A DNA stretch of 18,612 nt from Candidatus Fermentibacterota bacterium (GCA_016928395.1 JAFGKV010000281.1:1-18612); one strand, 5' to 3'; counted from the first letter of the stretch, positions 1 to 7,689 are shown. A program made the numbers and translations. Notes: generated from the sequence alone by a model not told the origin.

Positions 1-25
1 ACCCTGAACCCTGAACCCTAACCTG
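1..25. repeat. Short CCCTGAA tandem repeat at the left edge
   Basis: Two perfect CCCTGAA units are followed by the variant CCCTAAC at the extreme left end. The repeat lies where the GH31 reading frame has already lost family similarity. It may be intergenic simple repeat, or a sequence edge that caused assembly to stop. Confidence 0.5.
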
Positions 26-1888
26 TAGCTCCACGCCACGGCACCGGAAGTTACAAGATGTATCGTCCGGGCGAGCCCGGGGCCCCCGCTCGTTTGTCAG
101 ACGCGAGTCGGTGGGGTCGAGGAAGAACAGCGGGCGCGCTAGGGGCATACCGTTCAGCCAGTTGTGATACGCCATGGTGTAGAGGTAGGGGATGAGGCGG
201 TAGCGGAGCTCGATGAAGGCACGGCAGATGGTCTCGGCTTCGGCACCGTATCCCCAGGGTTCCTGCGGCTGATAGTCCACACCGTGGGCCCTGGTGATCG
301 GGCAGAACGTGCCATACTGCATCCAGCGCACATAAAGCTCGGGGCTCGTCTCGCCACAGCAGAAGCCGCCGATGTCGGAATTGTGGTATGCCAGCCCCGA
401 CATCCCCATGGAGAGCAGCATGGGGAGCTGAACCTCCAGGCCTCCGAACTCAGTGCCGACATCCCCGGACCACGGGATGACGCCGTATCGCTGAATACCC
501 GCCGATCCCGCTCTGGTGAGGTTGAAGAGTCGCTCGTTGGGCCGCATCGCCGCGAATCCGTCGTGGATGGTCTTGGCCCAGAGCAGATTGAATACGTTGT
601 GGACCTTTCGGGCTTCTCCCATCGTATGCTGCATTCCATCAGGATGGGCCTCGGGCTCCCCCAGATCGGTCCAGAGGCCGCCCAACTCCTCGCCGAAGAA
701 GGCGGGATGCTTGCCCCACCACCAGTCCCGCGCATCTGGGTTGGTGAGATCGAGCAGGCCCGCGTCGCATCCGCACGACCACCAGTTGTGGAGACGGTAG
801 GGCTGGCCGCTGCTGGTGTGGGCGAGGAAGCCGCGCAGGCCCGCCTCAGAGAAGTTCGGTGAGTACTCAACGATATAGGGTTCCGTGATGACGATGGTCT
901 TGATGCCCTGCTCCTGGAACTCGCGCATCATGCTGAAGGGATTGGGCCACGAGGCGGTGTCCCACGATATGTCACCCATGTGGCGGAACCAGTAGAGATC
1001 CAGCACGATGGCGTCACACGGAATCCGCTTCTCGCGCATGATGCGGATGGCCTCGCGGGCCTCCGGTTCATTGCGGTAGCCATACTTGGACTGAATGTAC
1101 CCGAAGGCCCAAAGCGGTGGCAGTGGCTGCCGGCCCGTGACTTGCGTGTAAAGATCGAGCAGATCAGGGACGGTCTCGCCCTGCATCACAAAGAACGAAA
1201 GCTCACCACCGTCGGTCTCATACGAGAATCGATCCGCTTCGCTTTCTCCGAGATCGAACCAGCCAGGATAGGTGGTATCGAAGAACAAACCCCAGCCCCG
1301 CGGCGAGGCGACGAAGGGCACGTTGACGCTCATCGTCGACACCGGATCCGTGTAGCCGCCCTCATGCGTGTTGTAGCACCAGAGCCTTTGGCCGCGTTTG
1401 TCCAGAGCCGTACCCCGTTCACCGGTGCCGTAGAAGTGATCATTGGGATCGAGGAGGAATGTAGCCCTTCGATTGGATCCGATGGTGGCAAGACCGCCTT
1501 CGATGGGTTCCGCGAGTAGTTCGGTTCCGCTGACACGGATGGTGAGCCGGACGGGATACTTGGTGCAGATGAGCGAGAGCGCGCCTGCGGTCAACGTCAG
1601 GGTCGACTCGGCGTCTTCCGCCGTGATGATGGGTGCCGCCAGCGTATCAGCGATCACCGCCAGCGACGAATCGAGGGTTGTGGTCGGAGAGGGGAGGAAA
1701 TCGATGCGAAGGACGCGGTCATCGAAGGAGACCGCCCTCACCGTCGCGTCTCCGGCACGTATCTCCGCGTGTCTGCCGCCCACAGAGTGGCCCGAGTAGT
1801 TGCCAAGGTAGGTCTGAGCGCTACCTGGGAGATGCAAGGCGAGGCAGAGAGAGAGCGCACTAGTCATGGTAAGCGTTCGGGGTCTCAC
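1..1888 (-). CDS. Secreted glycoside hydrolase family 31 (alpha-glucosidase/alpha-xylosidase type), C-terminus missing
   Basis: Retaining exo-acting alpha-glycosidase that would remove alpha-linked glucose or xylose from oligosaccharides outside the cytoplasm. The minus frame is open from 1888 to the window edge. The N-terminus has a short signal peptide (MTSALSLCLALHLPGSAQ), then a beta-sandwich N-domain including YGTGERG, then the barrel: IQSKYGYRNEPEAREAI, IVLDLYWF, and the nucleophile motif WTDLGEPE with D408. The acid/base motif SGDVGTEFGGL has D476, followed by GMSGLAYHNSDIGGF. I chose GTG at 1888, seven codons before the first ATG, because it overlaps the exporter stop as GTGA, has GGGAGGG eight bases upstream, and adds two arginines to the signal peptide. 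Family similarity stops near residue 600 (about position 88). The remaining residues do not look like GH31, so the true 3' end is missing or replaced. Substrate specificity within GH31 cannot be read from sequence alone. Confidence 0.9.
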   Translation of the reverse strand, partial: MRPRTLTMTSALSLCLALHLPGSAQTYLGNYSGHSVGGRHAEIRAGDATVRAVSFDDRVLRIDFLPSPTTTLDSSLAVIADTLAAPIITAEDAESTLTLTAGALSLICTKYPVRLTIRVSGTELLAEPIEGGLATIGSNRRATFLLDPNDHFYGTGERGTALDKRGQRLWCYNTHEGGYTDPVSTMSVNVPFVASPRGWGLFFDTTYPGWFDLGESEADRFSYETDGGELSFFVMQGETVPDLLDLYTQVTGRQPLPPLWAFGYIQSKYGYRNEPEAREAIRIMREKRIPCDAIVLDLYWFRHMGDISWDTASWPNPFSMMREFQEQGIKTIVITEPYIVEYSPNFSEAGLRGFLAHTSSGQPYRLHNWWSCGCDAGLLDLTNPDARDWWWGKHPAFFGEELGGLWTDLGEPEAHPDGMQHTMGEARKVHNVFNLLWAKTIHDGFAAMRPNERLFNLTRAGSAGIQRYGVIPWSGDVGTEFGGLEVQLPMLLSMGMSGLAYHNSDIGGFCCGETSPELYVRWMQYGTFCPITRAHGVDYQPQEPWGYGAEAETICRAFIELRYRLIPYLYTMAYHNWLNGMPLARPLFFLDPTDSRLTNERGPRARPDDTSCNFRCRGVELQVRVQGSG

Positions 1889-3222
1889 TTCAGAATCCCT
1901 CCCGGCGGAGGGGCCGGTGTTCCGGCCGTAGGACGGCGCGGTGGCACCCACGTTGGGGTTGGCTCGTGGGGCAGATCCGGCTGTGCGCGATAGTGCCGCA
2001 GTTCCGGGGTCTTCCTGGCGATCAATCCTGTCGCCACCAGACAGCCGATCCCTCCGCTGATGACGGAGATGGGGGCGCCGAACAAGCTGGCGACCGCGCC
2101 CGCCTCCATTTCACCAAGTTGGGGCCCGCCCATGAAGAAGAGCATATTGACACTGGTCATCCGCCCGCGCAGCCGGTCTGGTGTGTGCAGTTGTCTGATT
2201 ACGTTTCGCAGAATTGTGCTCACGATATCCGTTGCGCCCGTCAGCGCGAGGCACATGAAGGTCAACCAGAAAACGCGAGAGAGCCCAAAGACCACCGTAG
2301 CCAGGCCGTACCCCGCGACACACCATAGCAGGACGGGGCCCCGCCGCCTGATGCTGTCGGAGATCCGCACCATGGTGAGGCTGGCAATCACCGCCCCCAC
2401 GGACGGCGCTGCATAGAGCCACCCATAGCCCCGAGGGCCCACTCTGAGGATATCCTGGGCGAAGATGGGCAGAAGTGCGGTGGCCGACGCAAAGAACGTG
2501 GCGAAGAAGTCCAGCAGCATGGACGAGCGGATGAGGGGAGTGCCAAACACGAAGCGGAACCCTTCCAGAGCGGAGCGCCAACTGACGTCTTGTGCGCCCT
2601 CCGCCCGGCTCTGGATGTCTCGCATAAGGACGATGGCTGCGATCACCGCGAGGAAGGACACCGCATTGAGTGCGTACGCCCATGCCATGCCCAATGATGC
2701 AATCACAATCCCCGCCAGGGATGGGCCGACCACCGAGGCAGTCTGAAACATGATTGCGTTGAGGCTGATGGCATTGGGGAGGTGCTCGCGCGGTACCAGA
2801 TTGGGGATCAGCGACTGCCGCGCCGGTCCGTCAAATGCCCATGCGCCAGAGTTCAATGCGGCAAGGAGATAGATGGGCCACAACGTGGACAGCCCTCGGA
2901 AGGTGATCAGGGCCAGAGCCACCGCTACCAGCGTCATCACGGTTTGCGACACCAGCATCAGCCGCCGTCGATCGGCCGTATCAGCGACGACACCGCTCAC
3001 CAGTGAGAACACCACAACAGGCACGAGGCGGACCAGCCCGACCATGCCCAAAGCCAGACCTTTCATGTTCTCCGGCACCAGCGTTGCCACGTGCCAGAGA
3101 ATGGTCGCACTCTGCATCATGGAGCCCGACACGGAGATGAGCTGGCCCGTCCACAACAGGCGGTAGTTGCGGTAGCCTAAGGCCGGGAACTGCCTCCGGA
3201 GCCGAGATCGTATGTCGCGCAT
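1885..3222 (-). CDS. Major facilitator superfamily exporter (enterobactin-exporter-like MFS_3 type)
   Basis: Inner-membrane proton-driven transporter of 445 residues, the usual length for a 12-helix MFS protein. It opens with FPALGYRNYRLLWTGQLIS, typical of the MFS_3/EntS-like group. It has the loop 2-3 motif GVVADTADRRRLM at about residues 77-89, and GPARQSLIPNLVPREHLPNAISLN, the conserved helix 4-5 stretch of this group. The C-terminal tail is proline-rich and probably cytoplasmic. Relatives export siderophores, macrolides or other small molecules; the substrate here is unknown. It is followed by GH31 with a 4-bp GTGA overlap, so the two are co-translated, an unusual pairing for an efflux-type carrier. 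A modest GAGGG lies about ten bases before the ATG. It is divergent from the MarR-GNAT regulator, a common arrangement for a regulated exporter. Confidence 0.9.
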   Translation of the reverse strand: MRDIRSRLRRQFPALGYRNYRLLWTGQLISVSGSMMQSATILWHVATLVPENMKGLALGMVGLVRLVPVVVFSLVSGVVADTADRRRLMLVSQTVMTLVAVALALITFRGLSTLWPIYLLAALNSGAWAFDGPARQSLIPNLVPREHLPNAISLNAIMFQTASVVGPSLAGIVIASLGMAWAYALNAVSFLAVIAAIVLMRDIQSRAEGAQDVSWRSALEGFRFVFGTPLIRSSMLLDFFATFFASATALLPIFAQDILRVGPRGYGWLYAAPSVGAVIASLTMVRISDSIRRRGPVLLWCVAGYGLATVVFGLSRVFWLTFMCLALTGATDIVSTILRNVIRQLHTPDRLRGRMTSVNMLFFMGGPQLGEMEAGAVASLFGAPISVISGGIGCLVATGLIARKTPELRHYRAQPDLPHEPTPTWVPPRRPTAGTPAPPPGGILK

Positions 3223-3271
3223 AGACGGGAGCCCTCAGATGAGCAATGAGCGGGATGAAACGAAGCAACCC

Positions 3272-3300
3272 AGTTTATGTGGCCACGTGCCGGGACTCAA
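3272..3300 (-). promoter_or_regulatory. Candidate promoter of the exporter-GH31 operon
   Basis: On the minus strand, TTGAGT (3295-3300) and TAAACT (3272-3277) are separated by 17 bp, four of six matches to each sigma-70 consensus box. Transcription would begin near 3265, about 40 bases before the exporter ATG. A CACGTG core (3284-3289) lies in the spacer and a second copy lies upstream at 3320-3325. Confidence 0.4.
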
Positions 3301-3497
3301 TGGACGGCGAGGTCCTCGTCACGTGCGCCTCTTCATTCTCCGGGTACTGGGCCTCAATCGTGGCGAACGAGCTGCCCCGGCGACAGCTCTTTGCCGACCT
3401 CTCCATGCAGTTTCCGACAGCCGACGATCGAGCTCAGGAAATGCTCGACGGGTGCCCCTCTGACACAGCCCGCCACCTCCCGGTGGGTCAGGGCCTC

Positions 3498-3525
3498 TCG
3501 ACAAATCGGCATTCAATAGTATATT
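3498..3525 (+). promoter_or_regulatory. Promoter of the MarR-GNAT gene
   Basis: TCGACA (3498-3503), a 16-bp spacer and TATATT (3520-3525) each differ by one base from the sigma-70 consensus. The local sequence is markedly AT-rich against a GC-rich background. The predicted start near 3532 falls inside the palindrome at 3526-3541, giving a leader of about 40 bases to the ATG at 3572. Confidence 0.65.
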
Positions 3526-3541
3526 ACGTTACCAGTAACGT
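3526..3541. promoter_or_regulatory. Perfect palindromic operator, likely bound by the MarR-GNAT protein
   Basis: ACGTTAC-CA-GTAACGT is a perfect inverted repeat with 7-bp arms and a 2-bp spacer. It directly abuts the -10 box and covers the predicted transcription start. MarR-family dimers bind palindromes of this size, and binding here would block transcription, so negative autoregulation is the simplest reading. That this protein is the ligand is inference from position. Confidence 0.6.
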
Positions 3542-3571
3542 TTAATGATACATCAACCGCGAGGGACTCGG

Positions 3572-4561
3572 ATGGATTTCGTCGGACAACTCGGCACCTT
3601 CGCCTTCGGCACCAGGCTCAAGCGTCTTTCAGACGAAGTGTTGCGACAGGGGGGCCTCGTCTATCGGTCTCAGAACGTCGACTTCGAACCGCGCTGGTTC
3701 ACGATCGTCTGCCTCTTGCGTTCGGAGGATCGGGCATTCGCCATCACGGAGATTGCCAATCGCCTGGGTCTCACTCACCCCGCTGTCATCAAGACCACCG
3801 CCGCGATGGTGAAGAAGGGGGTGCTATTGTCCATGCGAGACCCCAATGACAGCCGGAGGCATCTGGTTCGCCTCTCGTCGGTGGGTCTCGCGATGGTGCC
3901 TGAACTCGAGCCCATCTGGGAGGCGTTCGAACAGGTCGCGAAGGAGTTGTTCGAGGAGATTAGCGTCGACGTTATCGCCGTGATCGAGAAGATGGAGGAT
4001 GCCCTGTCGCGGCGCGGCTTCGATGCACGCGTCACACAGCGAATCAAAGAACGGCAGTATCATGAGGTGGAGGTCATCGACTATCGACCAGAACTCAGCG
4101 AGCATTTCAGAGATCTAAATCAGGAGTGGCTCACTCGCTACTTCACGGTAGAACCAGCCGATGAACGGATGCTGGCAGATCCGCAGGGGGAGATCATCAA
4201 GAAGGGAGGTCATATTCTCTTTGCTCGGTTGCACGGCGAGATCGTGGGGACTATCGCGTTGTGTCGGCGTGGAGCAGGGGTATTCGAACTGGCCAAGATG
4301 GCAGTCACGGAACGCGCCAAGGGGAAGCAGGCGGGCAAGAAACTCGCCCGCGCCGCACTTGATCGCGCTCGTCAAGGCGGCGCACAGGTGCTTGTTCTCC
4401 GCACCGATGCGCGTCTGCATGCCGCAGTGCGGCTCTACCGTTCTCTCGGTTTCGAGATTGCGGATGTTGGTGAGCTTCTCCCCGAAGACACAGAGCGCTC
4501 GCGGCGAGGTTTCGCCATGAGGCTCGATTTGACCGAGTCGGCGCCAATGGTGAGTCAGTGA
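3572..4561 (+). CDS. MarR-type winged-helix regulator fused to a GNAT N-acetyltransferase
   Basis: A 329-residue two-domain protein. Residues about 35-125 form a MarR winged helix: ITEIANRLGLTHPAVIKTT is the recognition segment and RDPNDSRRHLVRLSS the wing. Residues about 165-320 are a GNAT domain with the acetyl-CoA loop ERAKGKQAGKKLARAAL and the C-terminal LHAAVRLYRSLGFE signature. Such fusions are a known bacterial family and are thought to pair DNA binding with acylation of, or sensing of, a small amine; the substrate is unknown. I chose ATG 3572 over ATG 3545 because GAGGG lies at a normal distance from it and the extra nine residues (MIHQPRGTR) do not look conserved. The gene has its own promoter and palindromic operator. 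The stop is 365 bp before the protease start, so the two may or may not share a transcript. Confidence 0.88.
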   Translation: MDFVGQLGTFAFGTRLKRLSDEVLRQGGLVYRSQNVDFEPRWFTIVCLLRSEDRAFAITEIANRLGLTHPAVIKTTAAMVKKGVLLSMRDPNDSRRHLVRLSSVGLAMVPELEPIWEAFEQVAKELFEEISVDVIAVIEKMEDALSRRGFDARVTQRIKERQYHEVEVIDYRPELSEHFRDLNQEWLTRYFTVEPADERMLADPQGEIIKKGGHILFARLHGEIVGTIALCRRGAGVFELAKMAVTERAKGKQAGKKLARAALDRARQGGAQVLVLRTDARLHAAVRLYRSLGFEIADVGELLPEDTERSRRGFAMRLDLTESAPMVSQ

Positions 4562-4615
4562 ATCAGGTGATCTATAGTCCGGGGGGAGCGGCGCAAGTCC
4601 GTCGAGAGCCATTTG

Positions 4616-4629
4616 TCCATCATGATGGA
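4616..4629. repeat. 14-bp perfect palindrome TCCATCATGATGGA
   Basis: The sequence equals its own reverse complement, 55 bases after the MarR-GNAT stop. It could be an operator for a dimeric regulator or chance. Confidence 0.4.
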
Positions 4630-4789
4630 TCGTCACCGATTCGCATTCCGCCCACATCACGCACGATCAGGTCTTCTGAGGATCTAGTCCGGCCTCTGAA
4701 GTCCAGGGGCTACCTCAGGGTTTTCAATGGTGAGTGTGCACCACGAACGATCTGCGCTCTAAGACAGAATGTCATCACACGGCTTGGCC

Positions 4790-4813
4790 CCGCACCCAAC
4801 GCGTTGGGTGCGG
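4790..4813. repeat. 24-bp perfect palindrome, strong hairpin
   Basis: Arms CCGCACCCAACG and CGTTGGGTGCGG are perfect reverse complements with no spacer. As RNA it would fold into a 10-bp GC-rich stem with a CGCG loop. No T-run follows, so it could be a factor-dependent terminator of the upstream gene, an RNA-stability element or an operator. Confidence 0.6.
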
Positions 4814-4860
4814 TGGCTTGTCCGGGTGATCCAGGCCTTTCATCCGCATTCCTGGACTGG

Positions 4861-4883
4861 ATTGCCCGAACCAGTCGGGCAAT
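4861..4883. repeat. Perfect hairpin ATTGCCCGA-ACCAG-TCGGGCAAT
   Basis: Nine-base-pair perfect arms with a 5-base loop, ending 29 bases before the AAGGAGGT ribosome-binding site of the protease. It is well placed to affect translation or mRNA stability of that gene. No T-run follows. Confidence 0.6.
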
Positions 4884-4912
4884 GACAACAGCTGGGCTAT
4901 TCGCTCTTAAAC

Positions 4913-4920
4913 AAGGAGGT
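4913..4920 (+). promoter_or_regulatory. Consensus ribosome-binding site AAGGAGGT of the S41 protease
   Basis: A full match to the anti-Shine-Dalgarno sequence, six bases before GTG 4927. It decides the start of the protease and rejects the longer frame beginning at 4558. Confidence 0.85.
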
Positions 4921-4926
4921 GCCCCC

Positions 4927-6294
4927 GTGTCACACTTGTCCCAGTCGATAGAATCTCACATCGGGTTCCGACATCTCTCCATTCTCGGGCTGCTGTGGTT
5001 CTCCTGCGCTATCTGCAGCATCGCCTCTGCTGAGGACCGGAGTGCCATGACATCCACACGCCAGCGCCAGCTTGTCGAGTCTATCTGTCATAGGGTCCAG
5101 CAGTTGTATCCCTTCCCCGAGGCGGGTGCCGCAACGATCGACAGCCTCCGGCGTAAGTTGGAGACAGGTAAGTATGCATCATGGACCGATCCGACCGGTT
5201 TTGCTGCCGGAATGACCGCGGACCTTGAGGGCTTCAGCGGTGACCGTCACTTCGATCTCTCATACGATCCGCAGATGGCCGTGGAAATGAAGAAAGACAA
5301 CAACGCCACCAGCGGAGACGTCTACCGGGATTCAATGGCCGAGCGGCTGCGTTGGGCCAACTACGGGTTCAGAGAGCTTCGAATACTCGATGGCAACATT
5401 GGCTACATGGACCTGCGGTTCTTCGCGCCGCTGAACTACGCAGCGGAGACCGCCATCGCGGCGGTTAGCTACTTCGCGAACAGCGACGCACTCATCATCG
5501 ATCTGCGGCAGAATGGAGGGGGCTGGGACGAGATGGTGATGTTCCTTCTCAGCTACTTCGTCGACACCAAGGATCCCCTCATCATGACCATCACGCAGTC
5601 CACGTTGGACAAGAGCTATGAAGTCTCAGGAACATTCAACTACGTCCCTGGCCGAAGACTTCTGCAGATACCGGTCTATCTCCTCGTCTCAAGCTCGACC
5701 GGATCAGCAGCCGAGGCCTTCGCCTATCGGATGCAGTATTTCAAGCGGGCTACGCTCATCGGTGAGACCACGAGTGGTGCGGAACACCCCGTGGAGATGC
5801 TTGCGCTGGATGACGAGTTCGTGCTCACCGTCCCGTGTTGGAAGCGGCTCTTCTCCATCACGGGATCAGGCTGGGAGGCGACAGGTGTCAGCCCGGATGT
5901 TGCTGTAGACTCCGGCCAAGCCTTTGATGTCGCATACCAAAAGGCGCTCGAAGTCCAGCTTTCGAACGTCCATGATGACACACAGCTCTTCCGGGTCAAC
6001 TGGGCGCTCGATGGATTGCGAGCCAGGGCGGCCCCCGTCACGATTTCTCACGAGATCGCACAGAGCTATGTCGGCACCTATGGTGAGCGCACCATCATTC
6101 TCGAGAATGACAGACTCCAGTATCAGCGCACCGGCCCGAAGTACGCTCTGCGCGCTCTGTCCGAGGTTCTGTTTCAGCCGGAGGGCCTCGACTACTTCAG
6201 GATCAGATTCGTACGGGACTCGGATGGTCGCGTCACGGGGCTCGTCGGCCTCTATGATGATGGGCGGGCGGATCCCTCGCCTCGCACAGAATAG
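4927..6294 (+). CDS. Secreted S41-family (tail-specific/IRBP-like) serine protease
   Basis: A 455-residue exported peptidase. A signal peptide (LSILGLLWFSCAICSIASA) ends before EDRSA. A helical N-terminal part contains the family-typical HRVQQLYPFPEAG. The S41 core follows: GNIGYMDLRFF, ALIIDLRQNGGGWDEM, then VYLLVSSSTGSAAEAFAY with likely nucleophile S260, and ATLIGETTSGAEHP. No PDZ domain is evident. The last 110 residues (from about IAQSYVGTYGERTI to YDDGRADP) resemble the small beta domain often attached to such peptidases. S41 enzymes use a Ser-Lys or Ser-His/Glu catalytic site; I can place only the serine securely. It probably acts in the periplasm or outside the cell on peptides or damaged proteins. 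Start choice rests on AAGGAGGT plus the signal peptide. It follows the MarR-GNAT gene and a palindrome-rich gap. Confidence 0.88.
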   Translation: MSHLSQSIESHIGFRHLSILGLLWFSCAICSIASAEDRSAMTSTRQRQLVESICHRVQQLYPFPEAGAATIDSLRRKLETGKYASWTDPTGFAAGMTADLEGFSGDRHFDLSYDPQMAVEMKKDNNATSGDVYRDSMAERLRWANYGFRELRILDGNIGYMDLRFFAPLNYAAETAIAAVSYFANSDALIIDLRQNGGGWDEMVMFLLSYFVDTKDPLIMTITQSTLDKSYEVSGTFNYVPGRRLLQIPVYLLVSSSTGSAAEAFAYRMQYFKRATLIGETTSGAEHPVEMLALDDEFVLTVPCWKRLFSITGSGWEATGVSPDVAVDSGQAFDVAYQKALEVQLSNVHDDTQLFRVNWALDGLRARAAPVTISHEIAQSYVGTYGERTIILENDRLQYQRTGPKYALRALSEVLFQPEGLDYFRIRFVRDSDGRVTGLVGLYDDGRADPSPRTE

Positions 6295-6700
6295 CTGAGA
6301 CAATCCGCCTCCTCGCTGGTCATCACCTGCGGTTCTGCAGATGGCACCGTGTGTCCAGCGTTCACACGGTGCCATCTGGCCGCGTTCGCAGATCTGGCAT
6401 CCGGACCAGGTTAGACTCCGTCGCGAATGTTGGCCGAAAACGGACGACCGGTGGCCACTGACGGGCATTGCTGAGCCTGAAGTGCCGCACACGAGCCGGA
6501 ATTCGCATGCCAGACCGTCGCAAGAACAGGTCATTCGATCTACTCGGCATAACCGACGCAAGCGGGTCCGGTTCATGCTTTGGCAGGGAGAACGTGCCAG
6601 TCGTACTTGACATAGTTGCGCTTTCCTACTGGGCTGTGAGGAATTCGACACCGAAGCGGAATGGCATCCATCACCTTTGCAGAGAGGAGTAGTGGAGACC
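6295..6700. other. Non-coding gap holding a long perfect hairpin
   Basis: Short open frames on both strands here lack composition, start signals or motifs of real genes. The only clear structure is the hairpin at 6338-6378. A TTGACA box at 6607-6612 could serve the next gene, but no convincing -10 box lies at the right distance. Confidence 0.5.
6338..6378. terminator. 16-bp perfect hairpin downstream of the S41 protease
   Basis: Arms CAGATGGCACCGTGTG (6338-6353) and CACACGGTGCCATCTG (6363-6378) match perfectly around the 9-base loop TCCAGCGTT. It begins 44 bases after the protease stop, so a role in ending or stabilising that transcript is likely. There is no T-run, which argues against a classic intrinsic terminator. 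Confidence 0.5.
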
Positions 6701-7689
6701 ATGCCCAATCGCATCCTTGGCATCAACATCGCCGTGGCTGCTGCGGCTCCATTCTTTTGTATCCTCCCAGTGTGCGGTCCGTTCGCGCAGGGTGTTGCCT
6801 TTGTCGGCTCCGCCCACTCCGGGGTGATAGGCGAGATCCCCTTCAGGGTTGAGCGCAACCGGGCAATTCTGCCGCTGGTTGTCAGCAAGGCCGAGACGCT
6901 GAACATCCTGCTCGACACCGGGATGACGTGGGATGGGGTGTACCTGTTCCGCAAGGACGCGCAAAGGCATTTCCCGGGGGAGGCTCTAGATTCGGTTCGG
7001 TCGGAGGCTCGGGGAGCGGTGAACCAACCTATGCTCTGATGGCAGACTCGATGACGCTCCGGTTTGGCGACGTGCCGTTCGATAGCCAGTTGGTGGTCAT
7101 CTCCCAGAGCGAGATCACGCAGGGCTTTCGCAGCGACGGTGTCACGGGGTCTTCGCTGTTCGGATCATTCATCGTCGAGATCAATAATGACGCGAAGGAG
7201 ATCAGACTCCACGATCCGGAGTCATTCGTGGCGGATTCATCGTGGACGCCTGTGCCCATTACGTTGAAGAAGGGTATTCCGTTTCTCGAGGGGGTTGTGA
7301 GCATCAGGGGCGAAGAGCCGATTCCGCTGGTCCTTTGCATCGACTCGGCTGCTGGTGAAGCATTGGAACTCTTGATGCGGGACACGATGAAGTTCGGCCT
7401 GCCCGACAGCGTAGAATCCTACCACCTGGGAACCGGGTTGAGTGGCGACATCAACGGTAGCGGGGGGCAAATCCATATGCTCGGGTTTGGAGGGTTCGAA
7501 CTGCATGACGTTCCGGCGGCGTTTGCCCCAGCCGAAGTCAGATCCAAGCAGGAGGGCGCCGACGGCATCATCGGCAACGATGCGCTTCGGCGCTTCAATC
7601 TGATCTTTGACTACCCCCACGGGTTACTCTATTTGAGGCCAAATGGGTTGTTCGACGTTCCGTGTGGAGCAGATCCCGCCAATGGCTGA
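6701..7689 (+). pseudogene. Frameshifted secreted aspartyl protease (retropepsin-like, two lobes)
   Basis: Two overlapping frames together encode one protein. The first (from ATG 6701) has a signal-peptide-like N-terminus (INIAVAAAAPFFCILPVC) and the first catalytic motif LLDTGMTWDGV with D72, then stops at 7037-7039. The second frame carries GGSGSGEPTYALMADSMTLRFG, the second lobe motif LCIDSAAGE, and the C-terminal IIGNDALRRFNLIFDYPHG, typical of bacterial aspartyl-protease-family proteins. Continuity is restored by one extra base around the G5 run at 6976-6980, so this is either a sequencing or assembly error, a recent mutation, or a -1 frameshift. No strong slippery heptamer followed by a clear structure was seen, so programmed shifting is the least likely. 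If intact it would be about 329 residues, exported, hydrolysing peptides with paired aspartates. AGAGGAG lies 11 bases before ATG 6701; GTG 6692 is an alternative start. Confidence 0.72.

Larger units (their letters stand above)
4562..4926. other. 365-bp gap with three perfect palindromes before the S41 protease gene
   Basis: An open frame from 4558 crosses this stretch, but its translation has no signal peptide or domain, and the protease has a much better start at 4927. I therefore read the gap as untranslated leader or regulatory DNA. It holds palindromes at 4616-4629, 4790-4813 and 4861-4883. None is followed by a T-run, so none is a textbook terminator. Confidence 0.55.

Noticed and set aside
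164-862. A 232-codon plus-strand open frame and a 238-codon minus frame at 154-870
   Set aside because: Both are shadows of the GH31 gene, whose frame carries the catalytic motifs.
3246-3545. A 99-codon plus-strand open frame in the exporter/MarR-GNAT intergenic region
   Set aside because: It has no ribosome-binding site or recognisable motif, and it runs through the promoter and operator of the next gene.
4558-4926. N-terminal extension of the S41 protease back to GTG 4558, overlapping the MarR-GNAT stop
   Set aside because: The added 123 residues have no domain, would bury the signal peptide, and compete with a consensus ribosome-binding site at the proper distance from GTG 4927.
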